The position numbers were made by a program, and so were the translations under genes. From positions 13,139,819-13,203,818 of the forward strand of contig JAJEKV010000003.1 in assembly GCA_021234155.1 (NCBI GenBank): DNA of 64,000 bases, in the 5' to 3' direction. This document shows, one piece after another, positions 61,561 to 64,000 of the stretch. The notes beneath the pieces are model-generated. The model had not been told where the DNA came from and did no database searches. It saw nothing but the letters and a program-made list of their open reading frames with translations. Every line of letters starts with the position of its first letter. Position 1 is the stretch's first letter. Source of the stretch: Isoetes taiwanensis. Its lineage: Eukaryota; Streptophyta; Lycopodiopsida; Isoetales; Isoetaceae.

Positions 61561-63469
61561 TATTGATAAAAGATCGAGCACCGTGAAATCCGGTGCTTGT
61601 CTCAAACCCAAATTTAAAAAACTAGATATTTACTTATTAAATGCTCCAGAAAGTGTTTCTGAATACTAAGAAATCCAAAGTCTTGAGGTTAGCTATTTAA
61701 TGCATTCAATGTCGTTATCAAGTTTCTTCAAGATATTACGCAGTTAGTTTTAGAAAAAACTAAAGCTAAAAATTAAACCCTCCCAATTTTTCAAACAATT
61801 CATCCGTGGCAACACCACAAAGATGCTTCAACCAAACTCAATTACTCTCAAATCAAGTGTGTGAACTATTCTAATGTTGTCCATTTTAAAGCTATGATCT
61901 TTTTGGCTCTAAGTTCAATGAGTGAATGCATGCATTTATATCATTTATCATACAAATCTAATATTATTGAACATTCTTTGTAGAGATATACTACATTTAA
62001 AGACAAAAGAAAGTGCAAGATGAGGAAGTATAACATCTTGATTATCGAGACGGGATCACTGGCCCCACCAATCCACCCACGCCCCCATTGACGGCGATAT
62101 CATGTCGATGTCCTCCGACAAGACTATGTTTCCGAGGCATACGTCCGCTTGACGTCCCAAAATTGGCTGCACGATATGAATAGCCTCCTCCCGGTGTGGG
62201 TTAACAACACCTACACTATGTCAATGTATTTTTGTGTTTATGGCAATCTAAACTCTAGACATGTTATGTTCCCCTAGGGCGCCATATAAATGAAATATCC
62301 CTATAAAACTCAAAAGTTTGATGCATGGTTTCTTATAAAAGATTCAAGGAATTGGCAACTGAGCAAAATTCTAGAATAAAAATGAGAATGTCCAATTTCT
62401 TCTTCACAAAAAGCGTTGACAGTTGTCCGCACCAAGTTAAGAAGATGCAAGAAATTGCTAGCCATGTGGAAGGATTTCGTCATGATCCACAGATCATTCA
62501 GGAACTGAGCCTAAATCCTTCCTATAGACTATTAGATGCTTACCAGCATCTAGCACCGACAATTGATACGTATATACATGGCCTTGTGATCACATTAATC
62601 ATGCCAAGTGGATGGCTAACATTTGCTCAACAAATTATAAAATCTTGAGGAACTTGCTCATCTCCCCTCTTTGGCCTCTTTAATTTCCATTGAAAAAGGT
62701 AGTGGCAGCCTCGAGAAGAGAGGTGAGAGATCTCTTCCCTCATGTGAAGATTCCTTGAAGCCTTGTATTTCCATATTTTTGAATAAAGTGGTGCACCCCA
62801 TTTTTTTCCCATATCTTTTCCATTGTTCCTTTTTTATACTATTCCATTTTCTATATTTCCGCATCTATTTTTTAATAATTTTTCCTTTTTCAAAAATTTC
62901 TCTTCCACTTTTACATCTTTCTTTGCCTTGAGCAACATTAAATTTGGTCTCAATCTTTGCCTTTGAGGTCGAATGATGGGGGGATGTGGGAAATCCGGCC
63001 ATCAAAGAGTTAGGGGTTGAGATTTTGGATTGCGCTTAGGGTTAAAGTGCCGTCCCATATGTGCCCTCAAGATTAGATGTCCCAAATTATCAAAAGGTCC
63101 TTGAATGGTCCAGACTCATCAACCTGAAAGCCGAGAGTCATTCAATTCGATAGTCAAAAGGGTGAAGAGGAAAGGAAAAAGGGGAAGTGAAAAAGGGAAA
63201 GGGAAGGGGGAAATGAAAAAGGAATGGGAAAGAAAAAAATGAAAGGGAAAAAAGGGAAAACAAAAATGGGAAAAGGGAATGCGAAAAAAAAGAGAAAGGG
63301 AAAATGAAAAAAGGGAAAGAATATGGAGGAAATGGGATATGAAAATCAGAAGGGGGAAAATATAAAAGGAAAGAGCTAGAAAGGGCAAAAAAAGGGGGAA
63401 ATGTGGTTGAATGCTCTTCATTGTGTAGTTACAGTTCCTAGCTTATGCCCAAGTTGGGAACCATTTCTA
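61561..63469. other. noncoding, one short unrecognised frame
   Basis: A frame at 62325-62648 (first ATG 62325, ~107 codons, e.g. KKMQEIASHVEGFRHDPQII) matches no family I know; it may be a retroelement remnant. At 62975-62995 a G-rich run (GATGGGGGGA) precedes TGTGGGAAATCCGG, which looks like a polypurine tract and LTR start but has no matching partner in the window. 63150-63410 is a purine-only-like tract. Confidence 0.45.
63150..63410 (+). repeat. purine-rich low-complexity tract
   Basis: About 260 bp consisting almost only of G and A on the + strand, with GGGAAA-type units of irregular length. The long frame on the opposite strand, rich in Phe, Ser, Leu and Pro, is a by-product. Confidence 0.9.
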
Positions 63470-64000
63470 TAGTAAAATTTATGACATATGTCTCTTATGC
63501 CATAAGTCAGATATATTTCTTTGTAAGGCATATATGAGATATGTCACACGGTACATGTAATGTCATATAGCGTCTCATAAGTCATATATATGTCTTTGTA
63601 CTGCCATATATGAGATATGTCACATGGTATAGGTAATGTCATATAGAATGGTCATATGTCTCATAAGCCATATATATGTCTTTGTGCTGCCATATATGAG
63701 ATATATCACATGATATAAGTAATGTCATATAGCATATGTCTCATAAGTCGTATATACATTTTCGAATGCCATATATAAGATATGTCACATGGCATAGGTA
63801 ATATCATATAGCATATGTCCTATAAGTCATATATGTCATATGATATATGTAATATCATATAGCATATTCTCATAAGTCATAACTCGGATATATGCCATAT
63901 ACCATGCTTATATACGAGATATGTTACATGGTATATCTGATATCATATCATGTCATATAGCATATATTTATCTATGAGATATGTCACGTGGTCCATATGG
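63470..64000. repeat. AT-rich CATATG minisatellite, right block
   Basis: About six degenerate ~85-90-bp units of the type ATGTCTCATAAG...ATATATGTCTTTG...GCCATATATGAGATATGTCACATGGTATA. The array runs into the window edge, so its true length is unknown. The last ~150 bp match 61251-61404. Confidence 0.92.

Noticed and set aside
62985-63060. A new LTR start (TGTGGGAAATCCGG after a G-rich run)
   Set aside because: No second copy or matching end in the window, so it is only a weak resemblance.
63119-63421. A Phe/Ser/Leu/Pro-rich protein on the - strand
   Set aside because: Artefact of translating the opposite strand of a purine-only tract.
61251-64000. CRISPR-like array of direct repeats
   Set aside because: Units are degenerate, contiguous and AT-only without unique spacers, in a eukaryotic context.
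1-64000. tRNA, rRNA and other structured RNA genes
   Set aside because: No cloverleaf, rRNA core motif or snRNA signature was recognised by eye; a tRNAscan/Infernal run would be decisive.

Overview
The window is nuclear DNA of a land plant with a large, transposon-rich genome. Evidence: spliceosomal GT-AG introns, a long intronless plant PLS-class PPR gene, a chromodomain Ty3/gypsy element, a Ty1/copia element primed from initiator-tRNA-Met, and plant-type LINEs with a C-terminal zinc-knuckle domain. A fern or another seed-free plant is my best guess, because of the PPR style and the TE mix, but nothing here proves it.

Layout. 1-7509: a decayed Ty3/gypsy chromovirus on the + strand; its 5' LTR lies left of the window and its 3' LTR is complete. 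7526-7617: a zero-loop 92-bp palindrome, followed by a small photolyase-like coding fragment. 9202-10854: a solo LTR of a related family on the - strand. 12173-13340: a LINE remnant (-). 15019-21562: the only clear host-gene island. It holds a multi-exon SET-domain protein methyltransferase (-) and, divergently, an 866-residue intronless PPR protein (+), with about 150 bp between their starts. 23019-25019: a degenerate gene (-) resembling Crypton/DUF3504 tyrosine recombinases, the most unexpected coding feature.

25129-45479 is a complex repeat. A ~4.5-kb block (A1, A2), carrying unknown sequence plus a LINE remnant, occurs in direct orientation on both sides of a tandem array of ~3.19-kb units (B1-B4, about 3.4 copies). 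A1 carries a 322-bp TIR element (27935-28256) that A2 lacks, so A2 gives the empty site. Both A copies end in the first 37 bp of a copia LTR plus a LINE poly-T tract. The block was therefore duplicated after those nested insertions, or the assembly duplicated it.

45408-56199: a Ty1/copia element with matching 5-bp target duplications (ATTCG). Its 5' LTR is split by a ~5.16-kb LINE (45445-50600, - strand) with an 11-bp target duplication. 56205-58581: a gypsy LTR fragment joined to a Tat/Athila-like integrase fragment. 58582-64000: noncoding, repeat-derived DNA with AT-rich CATATG-type minisatellites at 61251-61560 and 63470-64000 and a purine-rich tract between them.

Functionally, only the SET and PPR genes look like host genes that could work, and the SET gene has an apparent 1-nt frameshift at one junction. 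Everything else is mobile-element sequence in various states of decay. The points most worth checking are the Crypton-like gene, the A-B-A structure together with the clustering of copy differences at CTG/CAG sites, the paired hairpins at the 5' edge of the gypsy LTRs, and the filled/empty TIR-element site.
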